Below are positions 52,400 to 63,731 of a stretch of 64,000 nucleotides of DNA, piece after piece. Every line of letters starts with the position of its first letter. Position 1 is the stretch's first letter. The notes under the pieces were generated by a model. That model saw only the letters and a list, made by a program, of their open reading frames with translations. It did not search any database and was not told the origin of the DNA. The stretch is taken from assembly GCF_019634845.1 (NCBI RefSeq), contig NZ_JAHCAQ010000003.1, positions 62,001-126,000 on the forward strand, given 5' to 3'. Source of the DNA: Dokdonella sp. (lineage in GTDB: Bacteria; Pseudomonadota; Gammaproteobacteria; Xanthomonadales; Rhodanobacteraceae). Position numbers and translations under genes: made by a program.

Positions 52400-52996
52400 T
52401 CACTTGCGCTGCCAGAGGCTGTTGGAGTCCTGATAATACCAGCCCGCCTTGGCGCGCTCGATCCACTGCTGCGCGAAGGTGGCGCGGATCTGCCCCGCCC
52501 AGTCGGCATGGCCATTGGCCAGCGCGATCTCGCGGTACACGGCTTCGCGGTCGCGGTTTTCGTCGGCCACGGCGGCGTTGACGGCAGCGCGCTGGGGCAG
52601 CGCGATCGCCGCCGCATCACGCACCGCGACCAGGCCGTCGCGCGTGAAGCCGAGCGCGCCGCTGTCGAAATGAGGCCGCAGCACGCTGCTGAAGCGTTCC
52701 TGCATGCGCGCCTGGATGGCCTGGATCTGCGGCGTCTGCACCGTGATGTCGGCGCCCTGCGCATAGGCACTGGCGATGACGAGGTCGAGCAACGCCGCGG
52801 CCGGCGGCTGCTGCGGCGGTGGCGGTGACGGCGGCTCATTCGCAGCCGGCGCCGGGCTGTCGCCGAGCACCTTGTCGACGAACTGGCTGGCGGCCTTCTG
52901 CGCCGCGGCCTCCGGAAAGTACACGTTGATGGTCACGCAGGCGGCAGGCAGCGCAAGCACGACGAGCAGGATCACGGTGGCAAGGCGGGAACGCAT
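52400..52996 (-). CDS. YdbL-like DUF1318 lipoprotein
   Basis: This 198-aa lipoprotein (lipobox LPAACVT) contains the segment TINVYFPEAAAQKAASQFVD after the lipid Cys, then a Pro-rich linker and a C-terminal DUF1318/YdbL domain ending WYYQDSNSLWQRK. In E. coli ydbH-ynbE-ydbL the small lipoprotein YnbE is a separate gene. Here there is no room for one (13 bp after ydbH), and this lipoprotein end may substitute for it. Its likely role is to support YdbH in phospholipid transport to the outer membrane. Confidence 0.8.
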   Translation of the reverse strand: MRSRLATVILLVVLALPAACVTINVYFPEAAAQKAASQFVDKVLGDSPAPAANEPPSPPPPQQPPAAALLDLVIASAYAQGADITVQTPQIQAIQARMQERFSSVLRPHFDSGALGFTRDGLVAVRDAAAIALPQRAAVNAAVADENRDREAVYREIALANGHADWAGQIRATFAQQWIERAKAGWYYQDSNSLWQRK

Positions 52997-53009
52997 GGGA
53001 TCTCCGGGG

Positions 53010-55787
53010 TCACTGGATGATGGGGGCCTGCCCCTGGGTTGCCTCGTGCAGGCGACGCACGAGGGTGGGCCAGTCGACATGCCGTCGATGGCCGACGATG
53101 TCGATGCGTGGCAGGCCGGCGCCCTCGACGATAGCGTAGCCACGCGCCGCAAGCGAATCGCCGTTCGCCTGCGGCGGCGCCAGCGGCTCGATGCCGCCCA
53201 TCGTGCAGACCTGGTCGCGCAGGCGGCAGCGCAGGCCCAATCGCGCGAACCCGAACGTGTTGACGAGCTTGAGCGCCAGGTTCTGCAACATCGGCGCGCC
53301 GCTGGCAATGCCGGTGATGTCGTCGACCGCCTTGTAGCTCATGCGCCCGCCACCCTTGGTGCGCAGCCAGGCATCGAACGCGACCGTGCTCCAGTCGAGC
53401 AGGCGCAGGTCGTTGATCGTGCCGTACAGGCGCCCGCTCATGCTGCCGAACGAGAACGCGCTGGTGAGCTGGGTCAGGTCGAAATCCTCGAAGTGGATGT
53501 TGGCGCCGAGCGCGGGCGCGCTGCCGAACGGACGCTCCAGGCTCATCGTGTTGACGCCGAGGTGGCCATCGAACAGATACAGGTCGAGTCCGCCATGGAA
53601 GTCGATGCGATCGCCGACGAACTCGATCTCGGGCACGCCGCCCGACAGGTTGCCGGGAAACACCGGCCAGCCGAACGCGGCGGACATCTGCGGCAATTGC
53701 GCCTGGATGATCGTGAACGAGGCTTCGTAGCGGTCGCCGCGCGGCGAGGCCGGTTGGGCGACGAACTTGCGCAGATTGAGCTTGCCGCCGAACACCTCGA
53801 TCGCCAGCGGCTCGAGCAGGCGCAGGCTGTCGTGGTCGGCGCCCAGGCGGGCCTGCGCCGGGCCGAACGGGACCTTGTACACCTCGATTCCTTGCCAGCC
53901 CAGCGTCGTCGGCGCCGGCACCGACCGTGCATTCCAGGCCACGGCACCGTCGAGACCATGGATCTTGAAGCGGCCATCGCCGTCGTCCACCTCGACCGCG
54001 TCGGCGACAAGGCCGAAGGCGCGCGCGCGGCCATCCTCGCGCGTGAAACTGCCGGCCAAGGTGCCGCTGGCGCGCAGGTGCGGATAGCCGCGCGCCGCGA
54101 GCCAGGCCGCCGCATACCGTGGCACCGCGCGTGCGAGGTCGACCTGACGCAGCTTGAGCTCGAACGTCGGCAGCGCCGCCACCGGCGCCGTCCATTGTCC
54201 ATGCGCCGTCACTTCCAGCACGCCGGGGTCGTGCCATTCGAATGCCGCGACGTCCCAGCCGGTGGTCCCGAGCGTGGCCTCCAGGCGCGCACTGACCGGC
54301 GTCGGCGGCAGTTCCACATAGAGCGCGCCGGCCAGGTACTGGCCACCCTGCAGGTGCAGCTGCGCGTGCACCTGCGGCGTCGCCAGGGGGCCGGCCAGTT
54401 GCAGCGTCGCGTCGAGATTGACCGCGGCCGCGCCGAACGTGCCGGCAGGGGCGTCGTAGCCGATGCCGCGCAGCGCCAGCGTGGTGCTCAGCCACGGCCC
54501 ATCGCCGCCCGGCGGGCGCAACACGAGTTGCTGCGCCTGCAGGCTGCCGCCGAACAGGCGTGCCTGCAACGGTCCGTGCAACTGCCACACGCCGGCGCGG
54601 ACTTGCCAGCGTGACTGCAGCGCATCGATCGTGATCGCGCCGCGTCGCGCCTGTCGCCAGGCCAGCGTCTGCACGCTGCCGCTACCGTCGCGTCGCCAGT
54701 CGACCGCCCCATGCAGGCCATCGATCGCCAATGCCTGGCTCGGCCAGCGCACGTCGAGACGCGGACTCGACACGAGCACGCCCGCCAGTCCCTGCTCGTC
54801 GCTGTCGAGGCTGCCGCGCAGCTCGCCAGCCAATTCGAGGTCGGCCAGCGCGTGCGCAGCCAGCACCCCATGCAGGTAGCGCTGCGTGGCCAGCGGAAAC
54901 ACCGCCTGCGCGCTGTCCACACGCAGCCGCCGCAGCGGCGCGGCGGCCTGTGGATCGAACTGCGCGCTGCCCTCGAACGCGAGTGCAGCGGGGTCGTTGA
55001 AGGCCAGCCGCGCGAAGTCCCAGACGCCGCCGCTCTGGCGCGTGGCGTCGATGTCGACCTGCACCGCTGCCGCGGGCAGCTCCGCCTGCAGCACGCCGAC
55101 GCCAATCCTGCCGCGCGCGAGCTGCAGTTGTGCGACCAGGCGCGGCGCATCGGCGTCCTGCGCGTAGTCGACCGAACCCTCGACATCGACGCCGCGCAGC
55201 GCAAGGCTGCCGTCATGGCTGGCGAGATCGAGCGCGCGCAACGCGCCGCGCGCGTGCAACGTGCCGTCGGCGTCGAGCCCCAGTTCGGCGTCGACCACGC
55301 CACCGTCGATGCGCCCGCCGCGCCAGTTTGCCGCCAGCGCCGGCGCCAGCCAGACAAGCGGCAGCGCCTGCAGTCGCGCCGTGCGCGGAGCACCCGCCGC
55401 GGGCAGATCGAGTTCAACCGCGCTCTGCTCGCGTTGCAGCTGCAGGTGCAGGCCCTGTTGCTGCCAGCGCAGGGTCAGGCTGGCCTGTTGTTCGCCCAGT
55501 CGCAGTGGTCCCGTGCACACCAGGGCAGTGCCGTCGCGGCGCAGGGGGCACTGCCAGTCGAGCGCGCTGTCGAGCCCCAGCATGGGGCTGCGCAGGCGCG
55601 CCACCGCGAGCTGCACGGTGCCGCCCTCGCCCGCAGTCCGTGCCTGCAGGCGCAGACCTTCGAGCCTGATCTGCGGCGTGGCCACCACGCCGGCTTCGAG
55701 TTGCAGGCTGCGCGCGGCGGCGGGCGTCGCGAACGGCAGCAAGGCCGCCGCCAAGGCAGCGAGGAACGGAATTGACGGCGCGCGCAT
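53010..55787 (-). CDS. YdbH-like AsmA-family intermembrane lipid transport protein
   Basis: This is a 925-aa periplasmic protein with an N-terminal signal or anchor (IPFLAALAAALLPFATPAAA) and long beta-rich AsmA/DUF2125-like repeats. The C-terminal conserved portion includes MSLERPFGSAPALGANIHFE and SFGSMSGRLYGTINDLRLLDWS, typical of YdbH. YdbH with TamB and YhdP forms bridges that carry phospholipids to the outer membrane. It starts 42 bp from a divergent response-regulator gene. The downstream ydbL-like gene supports the assignment. Confidence 0.82.
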   Translation of the reverse strand: MRAPSIPFLAALAAALLPFATPAAARSLQLEAGVVATPQIRLEGLRLQARTAGEGGTVQLAVARLRSPMLGLDSALDWQCPLRRDGTALVCTGPLRLGEQQASLTLRWQQQGLHLQLQREQSAVELDLPAAGAPRTARLQALPLVWLAPALAANWRGGRIDGGVVDAELGLDADGTLHARGALRALDLASHDGSLALRGVDVEGSVDYAQDADAPRLVAQLQLARGRIGVGVLQAELPAAAVQVDIDATRQSGGVWDFARLAFNDPAALAFEGSAQFDPQAAAPLRRLRVDSAQAVFPLATQRYLHGVLAAHALADLELAGELRGSLDSDEQGLAGVLVSSPRLDVRWPSQALAIDGLHGAVDWRRDGSGSVQTLAWRQARRGAITIDALQSRWQVRAGVWQLHGPLQARLFGGSLQAQQLVLRPPGGDGPWLSTTLALRGIGYDAPAGTFGAAAVNLDATLQLAGPLATPQVHAQLHLQGGQYLAGALYVELPPTPVSARLEATLGTTGWDVAAFEWHDPGVLEVTAHGQWTAPVAALPTFELKLRQVDLARAVPRYAAAWLAARGYPHLRASGTLAGSFTREDGRARAFGLVADAVEVDDGDGRFKIHGLDGAVAWNARSVPAPTTLGWQGIEVYKVPFGPAQARLGADHDSLRLLEPLAIEVFGGKLNLRKFVAQPASPRGDRYEASFTIIQAQLPQMSAAFGWPVFPGNLSGGVPEIEFVGDRIDFHGGLDLYLFDGHLGVNTMSLERPFGSAPALGANIHFEDFDLTQLTSAFSFGSMSGRLYGTINDLRLLDWSTVAFDAWLRTKGGGRMSYKAVDDITGIASGAPMLQNLALKLVNTFGFARLGLRCRLRDQVCTMGGIEPLAPPQANGDSLAARGYAIVEGAGLPRIDIVGHRRHVDWPTLVRRLHEATQGQAPIIQ

Positions 55788-55829
55788 CACGTCCCATTCT
55801 GCCGCAACGCCGCCACGGAAGGAGCCGCC

Positions 55830-56561
55830 ATGCCGCGTCCTCGCCTGCTCGTCGCCGACGACAATCCGCTGAGCCTGCGTTTCTTCGCCGACGCCCTCGA
55901 CGCGCTCGGCATCGACAGCGTGCTGGCGGCCGATGGCGAGCAAGCGCTGGCGCGTGCCGACGGCGGCGCCTTCGACGCGCTGATCCTCGACCTGCGCATG
56001 CCGGGGCTGGGCGGCGCGCAGGTGCTGGCCCGCCTGCGCGGCGGCAGCGGTCCGTGCCGCGACGCGCCGGCCCTGGCCAGCAGCGCCGGGCTCGATGCGG
56101 CAAGGGCGCGCGCGTTGCAGGCGAGCGGGTTCACCGCAGCGCTGGACAAGCCGCTGACGCTCGCGGCGCTGGCCGCGGCGCTGGCGAACGTCCTGCCCGC
56201 CTGGAGCCGGCCGGTGGCGGCCGATGGCGACGTGCTCGACGACGCGCAGGCGTTGGCCGCGGCCGCTGGCGACGCCGGCATCGTGCGCGCGCTGCGTGGA
56301 CTGTTCGATGCCGAACTGGCCGCGCTGCCGACCGAGATCGCCGCGCTGACGGCCAGTGCCGATGTCGCCGCGCTGCGCGAGCGCCTGCACCGGCTCGACG
56401 CCTCGGCCGGCTTCTGCGGCGCGCGCCGCTTGCAACGCGCCATTGCCGCGCTGCGCAGCGCCCTGAGTGACGCCCAATGGCCCGCTGCGGCGTGCGCGGC
56501 GCTGCTGGTCAGCGCCAGCCAGGTGCGCGCGGCGCTCGCAGCACCGGCTGCGGACTGCTGA
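55830..56561 (+). CDS. Response regulator with receiver and HPt domains
   Basis: This 243-aa protein has a REC domain (ADDN at 9-12, phospho-acceptor D54 in LILDLRMPG, Lys in LDKPL) joined to a C-terminal histidine phosphotransfer-like domain with His in RLHRLDASAGFCGARRL. There is no DNA-binding or output enzyme, so it probably is a phosphorelay intermediate. The usual Thr of REC is Ser here (ALASSAG). A GGAG ribosome-binding site precedes the ATG. No cognate kinase is in the window. Confidence 0.82.
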   Translation: MPRPRLLVADDNPLSLRFFADALDALGIDSVLAADGEQALARADGGAFDALILDLRMPGLGGAQVLARLRGGSGPCRDAPALASSAGLDAARARALQASGFTAALDKPLTLAALAAALANVLPAWSRPVAADGDVLDDAQALAAAAGDAGIVRALRGLFDAELAALPTEIAALTASADVAALRERLHRLDASAGFCGARRLQRAIAALRSALSDAQWPAAACAALLVSASQVRAALAAPAADC

Positions 56562-56582
56562 GACGCCTGCCTCGGTGCCGCT

Positions 56583-57296
56583 TCAGTCCGCACGCGGCGG
56601 CGCCAGTGGCAGCGCCAGGGCCCATGACTGCAGGTCGCCACCGAGCAGGTGGCGGATCACGCTGCGCATGAGCCGGCGCAGCTGCGCCAGTTCGGCCGCG
56701 TTCGGCACCTCGTCACGGCCGAGCGCGAGCAAGGCCGCGCCGCTGACGCGCGCCAGCCGCCGTCCCTCGTGCCAGGCCACGGCGCCGGCTTCGGGATCCC
56801 AGCCGTAATCGGTTTCGGCCAGCAAGGCGCCACCGTCGGCCGCCTGCTCCAGCGCCAGCCCATAGCCGAGTTCGGCAAGAAAGTCGCGTTCGAACCGACG
56901 CAGCGTCCAGGCCGCGCCTTCGGCGCCATGCAGGCGTGCCAGGCAGGTGCCATAGTGGACGAACGCACGCGGCTGCGCGTCGCCGCGCCCGCTCAGGCGC
57001 AGCACGAGTTCGTTGACATACATCGCCGCCGGCAGCACCTCGCGTGGCAACGACAGCGGCGCGCCTGCCGGTTCGGCGCCACTGAGATTGGCCAGTTCGC
57101 CGCCGCCTGCCCAGTCGAGCAGCAGCGGCTGCAAGGGTTGCAGCATGCCGCGCGGCCAGCGACTGCGTTCGCGGCGCACGCCACGCGCGATCAGGCCGAC
57201 GCGGCCATGGTCGCGCGTGAAGACCTCGAGCAACAGCGACGTCTCGCGCCAGGCGCGCGCATGCAGCACATAGGCCGGTTGCTGGTGGACGCGCAT
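56583..57296 (-). CDS. recO: DNA repair protein RecO
   Basis: RecO mediates strand annealing and RecA loading with RecR. The 237-aa protein starts RVHQQPAYVLHARAWRETSLLLEVFT (OB-fold) with GLIARGVRRERSRW. The helical C-terminal domain has LRRFERDFLAELGYGL. It follows era at 94 bp in the conserved rnc-era-recO order. Confidence 0.93.
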   Translation of the reverse strand: MRVHQQPAYVLHARAWRETSLLLEVFTRDHGRVGLIARGVRRERSRWPRGMLQPLQPLLLDWAGGGELANLSGAEPAGAPLSLPREVLPAAMYVNELVLRLSGRGDAQPRAFVHYGTCLARLHGAEGAAWTLRRFERDFLAELGYGLALEQAADGGALLAETDYGWDPEAGAVAWHEGRRLARVSGAALLALGRDEVPNAAELAQLRRLMRSVIRHLLGGDLQSWALALPLAPPRAD

Positions 57297-57390
57297 GAGG
57301 CCGCCGGGTTCGACCGCTCAGGACACCGCCAGCAGCCGCTGCGCGGCAGCCGGTCGCGATGATGGCGCCGCGCGGTGGCCACCCGCCCAC

Positions 57391-58296
57391 CTATTCGGCA
57401 TAGCCGAACTGCTTGAGTGCGGCGGCGTCGTCGCTCCACGAGTCGCGCACGCGCACCCACAGTTCCAGATGCACGCGGCGTTCGAACAGGCGTTCCATCG
57501 CGCGTCGGGCGGCACTGCCGATCTTCTTGAGCTGGCTGCCGCCGGCGCCGATGACGATGCCTTTCTGGCCGTCGCGTTCGACCCAGATGACGGCGCCGAT
57601 GCGGCTCAGGCCCGGTTGGTCCTCGAAGCGCTCGATCTCGACCGCGGTCGCATACGGCAGTTCGTCGCCGAGCTGGACCATGAGCTGCTCGCGCACGAGT
57701 TCGGCGGCGAGGAAGCGCTCGCTGCGGTCGGTGAATTCGTCCGCCGCAAACATCGCCGCGCCCGCCGGCAGCAGTGCCGCCACCTCGTCGAGCAGTGCAG
57801 GCACGCCATCGCCGCGGCGTGCGCACAGGAAGTGCACGCCGGCGTAGGAGTGCGTGCGCGTCAGCTCGGCCGCGAACGCGAGCAGGCGCGTCTTGTCGGC
57901 CAGCCGATCGACCTTGTTGACCACCAGCAGCACGGGTTTGCCCAACGGCGCGAGCAGGTTCCAGATCGCCTCGTCCTCGTCGCGCCACTGCGGCGCGTCG
58001 ATCACATGGATGAGGACGTCGACCTCCTCAGGGGCCTGTCGCGCCACGCGATTGAGCTGGCGGTTGAGCGCCCGGCCGGCTTCGCGATGCAGCCCCGGCG
58101 TGTCGAGGAACGCGATCTGCGCGTCGGGGCGCGTCACCACGCCGAGGATGCGGTGGCGCGTCGTCTGCGGCTTGCGCGTGACGATCGACAGCCGCGTGCC
58201 GAGCATCGCATTGAGCAGGGTCGATTTGCCGACGTTGGGGCGGCCGATCAACGCGGCGCTGCCGAAACGGTGCGCGGCGGGCGCTTCAGTGACCAT
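57391..58296 (-). CDS. era: GTPase Era
   Basis: Era is an essential GTPase in 16S rRNA maturation and 30S assembly, 301 aa. G1 is GRPNVGKST, G2/switch KPQTTRHRILG, G3 DTPGLH and G4 NKVD. The C-terminal KH RNA-binding domain includes VIGAGGSQLKKIGSAAR. The start overlaps the rnc stop by 11 bp, the usual coupling of the two rRNA maturation genes. Confidence 0.96.
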   Translation of the reverse strand: MVTEAPAAHRFGSAALIGRPNVGKSTLLNAMLGTRLSIVTRKPQTTRHRILGVVTRPDAQIAFLDTPGLHREAGRALNRQLNRVARQAPEEVDVLIHVIDAPQWRDEDEAIWNLLAPLGKPVLLVVNKVDRLADKTRLLAFAAELTRTHSYAGVHFLCARRGDGVPALLDEVAALLPAGAAMFAADEFTDRSERFLAAELVREQLMVQLGDELPYATAVEIERFEDQPGLSRIGAVIWVERDGQKGIVIGAGGSQLKKIGSAARRAMERLFERRVHLELWVRVRDSWSDDAAALKQFGYAE

Positions 58297-58957
58297 CGCT
58301 GTCTCTCTCCTCGAGCCGCGCCAGCGCCTGCTCGGCCGCGTGCTGCTCGGCCGTGCGGCGGCTCGACGCCGTGCCGCTGAAGACGCTCTCGATGCCGGCC
58401 ACGCGGCAGCTCACTTCGAACAGCCGGGCGTGCTCTTCGCCAGACGCGGCCACCAGTTCATACACGGGCAACGGCAGGCCCTGCGCCTGCAGGTACTCCT
58501 GCAGGCGCGTCTTGGCATCCTTGGGCGTGCGTGCGCCTTCGCCGACGCGCTGCGCGAACAGGTCACGCACGCGGGCGCGGCAACTGGCCCAGCCGCCGTC
58601 GAGATAGATCGCCGCCACCACCGCCTCGAACGCGTCGGCGAGGATCGAATCGCGGCGGTGGCCGCCGCTCTTGAGCTCGCCGGGGCCCAGGTGCAGGCGT
58701 TCGCCCAGCTGCTCGCCACGCGCCAGCGCGGCCAGCGCGCCGCCGTTGACGAGCGCGGCCCGCAGACGCGTCATTTCGCCCTCGCTGGCACGTGGATGGA
58801 GCTCGTAGATGAGTTCGGCGACGAGCAGGTTCAGCAGCGCGTCGCCGAGGAATTCGAGCCGCTCGTTGTTGAGGTGCGCCGCGCTGCGATGCGTCAGCGC
58901 ACGTTCGAGCAGGGCGGCATCGGCGAACCGGTGGCCGAGGGCACGCGCCTCACTCAC
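58286..58957 (-). CDS. rnc: Ribonuclease III
   Basis: This double-strand RNA endonuclease processes rRNA and mRNA precursors. The 223-aa protein has the signature NERLEFLGDALL, the second catalytic Asp/Glu in DAFEAVVAAIYLD, and a C-terminal dsRNA-binding domain (DAKTRLQEYLQAQGLPLP...AEQHAAEQAL). It starts with GTG at 58957, overlapping the DUF4845 stop. Confidence 0.96.
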   Translation of the reverse strand: MSEARALGHRFADAALLERALTHRSAAHLNNERLEFLGDALLNLLVAELIYELHPRASEGEMTRLRAALVNGGALAALARGEQLGERLHLGPGELKSGGHRRDSILADAFEAVVAAIYLDGGWASCRARVRDLFAQRVGEGARTPKDAKTRLQEYLQAQGLPLPVYELVAASGEEHARLFEVSCRVAGIESVFSGTASSRRTAEQHAAEQALARLEERDSDGH

Positions 58958-59333
58958 CCGTGTTGTTGCCGAGTGCGACCGAGTGGTCGAAGCTGACCAG
59001 CAGGTCGACGTTGTACATGAACGGGATGCGGCGTTCGTAGGCGACGCGCAGGATCACCTTGCCGGCGTCACGCACCGCGCTGATCGCCGACGGTGGCACA
59101 TTTGCATCGTCGACATACTGCGTGCTGAATTTGAACATCAGACTGCCGCGCAACTGGTCGAGCGACTTCTGCGCCGCGCCGGGTTCCTTGCTTTCCTGGT
59201 CCATCGCCTTCACCACGCCGAAGTATTCGGTGTAAGCCGGAATCAGGCGCATCGCCGCATAGGCGAAGAAGCCGAGCACGACGAGGATGATCGCGAAGCC
59301 GATGAGGGTGATGCCTTTGACCTTGTGCTGCAT
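58950..59333 (-). CDS. DUF4845 membrane protein
   Basis: This 127-aa protein has one N-terminal membrane helix (GITLIGFAIILVVLGFFAYAA) and a small periplasmic domain. Members lie almost always between lepB and rnc in Beta- and Gammaproteobacteria, as here; the function is unknown. It overlaps the rnc start and follows lepB at 48 bp. Confidence 0.9.
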   Translation of the reverse strand: MQHKVKGITLIGFAIILVVLGFFAYAAMRLIPAYTEYFGVVKAMDQESKEPGAAQKSLDQLRGSLMFKFSTQYVDDANVPPSAISAVRDAGKVILRVAYERRIPFMYNVDLLVSFDHSVALGNNTGE

Positions 59334-59381
59334 GGTGGTTCTCCCCGGGGAAGACGGATGGCTGGCGGCGCGGCCGGCCGC

Positions 59382-60206
59382 CTATTTGATCATGGTTCCG
59401 ACGCGGCCCAAACTACCGAAATTCATCCAGATCATGAAGGCCTTGCCGACGAGGTTCTGTTCGGGGACGAAGCCCCAGAACCGGCTGTCGGCACTGTTGT
59501 CGCGATTGTCCCCCATCGCGAAGTACTGTCCCGCCGGCACGGTCCAGCGGCCGTCGCGGCCAACCCACACGCCCGACATTTCCAGAATCTGGTGCTGCAC
59601 GCCGTCCAGATCCTCATTCTTGAGCTCGGCACCGGCATTGGAGCGCCCCGGCTCGGCAGGTCCGGTATAGGCGCCCAGATCGGTCTCGGCGATCTGCACG
59701 CCATTCACGAACAGCGTCTTGTTGCGGTATTCGATGGTGTCGCCGGGCAGCCCGATCACGCGCTTGATGTAGTCCTGGCGCGGGTCCTGCGGATAGCGGA
59801 ACACGAACACGTCGCCACGCCGCGGCTCGCCCGTGGCGAGGATGCGCGTGTTGAGCACGGGCAGGCGCAGGCCGTAGGCGAACTTGTTGACGAGGATGAA
59901 ATCGCCGACCAGCAGGGTCGGCATCATCGAGCCCGACGGGATCTTGAATGGTTCGGCCACGAACGACCGGAACACGAGGATCAACAACAGCACGGGGAAG
60001 AACGAATGCGCATATTCGACCACGGTGGACTCGCGCAGCGTGTCCTGCAGACGCGCCTCGCGCTCCTCTTCGCTCAGTGCGGTCATCGCCTCCAGTGCCC
60101 GCGCGCGGGCGCGTCGCCGCGGCCGCAGGAACACGATGTCGAACAGCCAGATCAGGCCCGAGACGCCGGTCAGTACCACGAGCAACAGGGCGAAATTGAA
60201 ATCCAT
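59382..60206 (-). CDS. lepB: Signal peptidase I
   Basis: This enzyme cleaves signal peptides at the outer face of the inner membrane. The 274-aa protein has two N-terminal membrane segments, the catalytic Ser in [10 protein letters not shown], Lys in [11 protein letters not shown] and the late motif [14 protein letters not shown]. The ATG at 60206 fits the family. It is downstream of lepA in the conserved lepA-lepB pair. Confidence 0.95.
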   Translation of the reverse strand: MDFNFALLLVVLTGVSGLIWLFDIVFLRPRRRARARALEAMTALSEEEREARLQDTLRESTVVEYAHSFFPVLLLILVFRSFVAEPFKIPSGSMMPTLLVGDFILVNKFAYGLRLPVLNTRILATGEPRRGDVFVFRYPQDPRQDYIKRVIGLPGDTIEYRNKTLFVNGVQIAETDLGAYTGPAEPGRSNAGAELKNEDLDGVQHQILEMSGVWVGRDGRWTVPAGQYFAMGDNRDNSADSRFWGFVPEQNLVGKAFMIWMNFGSLGRVGTMIK

Positions 60207-60315
60207 CGTCGTTTCCTTGGAAATGGCTGCAGCGCGTGCGGCCCGAGCCGGAACCCGGGTCGCGGTACGCGTTCGCGGCCTCAAACGCGCCCGGTGGTAC
60301 CTGCGCGCCGCGGTC

Positions 60316-62106
<1,791 letters not shown>

Positions 62107-62282
62107 GCGAACCGGAGACTTGCCCGGTGGCAAGAGCCCCGGCAAAAGCGGGATTATCGCATGCCGCCAGCGAAAAGTGCGGCCAGCGCGCTGGAGCGGC
62201 GCGGCGCAACGACATCGAGCGACGCCGGCAGGTAGTGCCGACGTGGCCTGGCGACCACGTCGGCCTGCATGCGCAGCGCAGA

Positions 62283-63731
62283 CTATTCGCTGGCGGGCGC
62301 GTCCTTCGGCACCGTCACCGCGAGGAACTGGGTCTGTTCGTTGCGTCGCACGAGCAACATGACGGCATCACCGGGCTTGGCGCCCTTGAGGCTGGCGTTG
62401 AAGTCGGCGACCGACTTCACGGGCTTGCGGCCGACCATGAGGATGACGTCGCCCGGCATCAGTGCGCTGCGCCGGGCGAGATTGCCGGCCAACCGCTGCA
62501 CCACGACGCCCTGATTGTCGGTGATGCCCAGTGCCTTGCGCTGCTCGCCGCTGAGATCCTCGACCACGATGCCGAGCGCGTTGCCGGCCGCCGCGGCCGG
62601 CGCCGCGCCGCCACGCGCACTGGCCAGCGCGCCCTTGTCGACCGGCAGTTCGCCGACCGTCACCGGCAAGGTCAGCGTCTTGCCTTCGCGCCAGATCGAC
62701 AGCTCGGCCTTGCTGCCGGGTCGGGTCGAACCCACCAGTGGCGGCAGATCGGCCGACATCGTGATGTCACGACCGGCGAAAGCCAGGATCACGTCGCCGA
62801 CCTGCACGCCGGCCTTGTCGGCCGCGCCACCGGGGGTGACCTGGTTGACGAGTGCGCCGCCGATGCGCGGCAGACCGAGCGCCTTGGCCTGTTCACGATC
62901 GACGTTCTGGATCTGCACGCCGATCATGCCGCGGCTGACCCGCCCCGTCGTCTTGATCTGTTCGACCGCGTTCATCGCAATGTCGATCGGGATCGCGAAC
63001 GACACTCCCATGAAACCGCCGGTGTTGGAAAAGATCTGCGAATTGATGCCGATCACCTGCCCCTGCAGGTTGAACAGCGGCCCGCCGGAATTGCCGCGAT
63101 TGATCGGCACGTCGGTCTGGATGAAGGGCACGTACTGCTGGTCGGCGCCGCCGAAGTTGCGCCCGACCGCACTGACGATGCCGGCGGTGACCGAATGGTC
63201 GAAGCCGAACGGCGAGCCGATCGCCACCACCCACTGGCCGGCCTTGACGAGTTTGGAGTCGCCGACGCTGACCACCGGCAGGTTCGACGCGTTGAGCTTG
63301 AGCAGGGCGATGTCGTACTGGGCGTCGGTGCCGATCACCTTGGCATCGAGCTCGCGCCGGTCGGACAGGCGCACGGTCACCTGGTCGGCGCCATCGACGA
63401 CATGGTTGTTGGTCAGCACGTATCCATCGGCGGAGATGATGAAGCCCGAGCCCATCGACACGCGCGTGCCATGGTCACGCGGCATCGGCATCTGCGGTCC
63501 GAAGAAGCGGCGGAAGATCTCCGGCACATCCTGCTGGTCGGGACCCTGCTGGACGCTGCTGTCGGGGTTGCCGGTGGCCTGCACGTTGACTACCGCCGGG
63601 CCGTATTTCTCGACCAGCGGACTGAAATCGGGCAGCTCGGCCGCCTGCACCGCGGCGGCGCCGCTGCACCAGACCGCTGCCGCAACCAGCCCTCGCCATA
63701 CCCACACGCTTGCTCGTGGATTCATCGTCAT
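62283..63731 (-). CDS. DegQ/MucD-type periplasmic serine protease
   Basis: This 482-aa HtrA-family protease-chaperone has a signal peptide ending [10 protein letters not shown]. The catalytic triad is His in [13 protein letters not shown], Asp in YDIALLKL and Ser in [10 protein letters not shown]. Two PDZ domains follow ([38 protein letters not shown]). In pseudomonads and xanthomonads mucD lies near rpoE-rseA and lepA, matching this context. The start at 63731 has GAGG six bases upstream. Confidence 0.92.
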   Translation of the reverse strand: MTMNPRASVWVWRGLVAAAVWCSGAAAVQAAELPDFSPLVEKYGPAVVNVQATGNPDSSVQQGPDQQDVPEIFRRFFGPQMPMPRDHGTRVSMGSGFIISADGYVLTNNHVVDGADQVTVRLSDRRELDAKVIGTDAQYDIALLKLNASNLPVVSVGDSKLVKAGQWVVAIGSPFGFDHSVTAGIVSAVGRNFGGADQQYVPFIQTDVPINRGNSGGPLFNLQGQVIGINSQIFSNTGGFMGVSFAIPIDIAMNAVEQIKTTGRVSRGMIGVQIQNVDREQAKALGLPRIGGALVNQVTPGGAADKAGVQVGDVILAFAGRDITMSADLPPLVGSTRPGSKAELSIWREGKTLTLPVTVGELPVDKGALASARGGAAPAAAAGNALGIVVEDLSGEQRKALGITDNQGVVVQRLAGNLARRSALMPGDVILMVGRKPVKSVADFNASLKGAKPGDAVMLLVRRNEQTQFLAVTVPKDAPASE

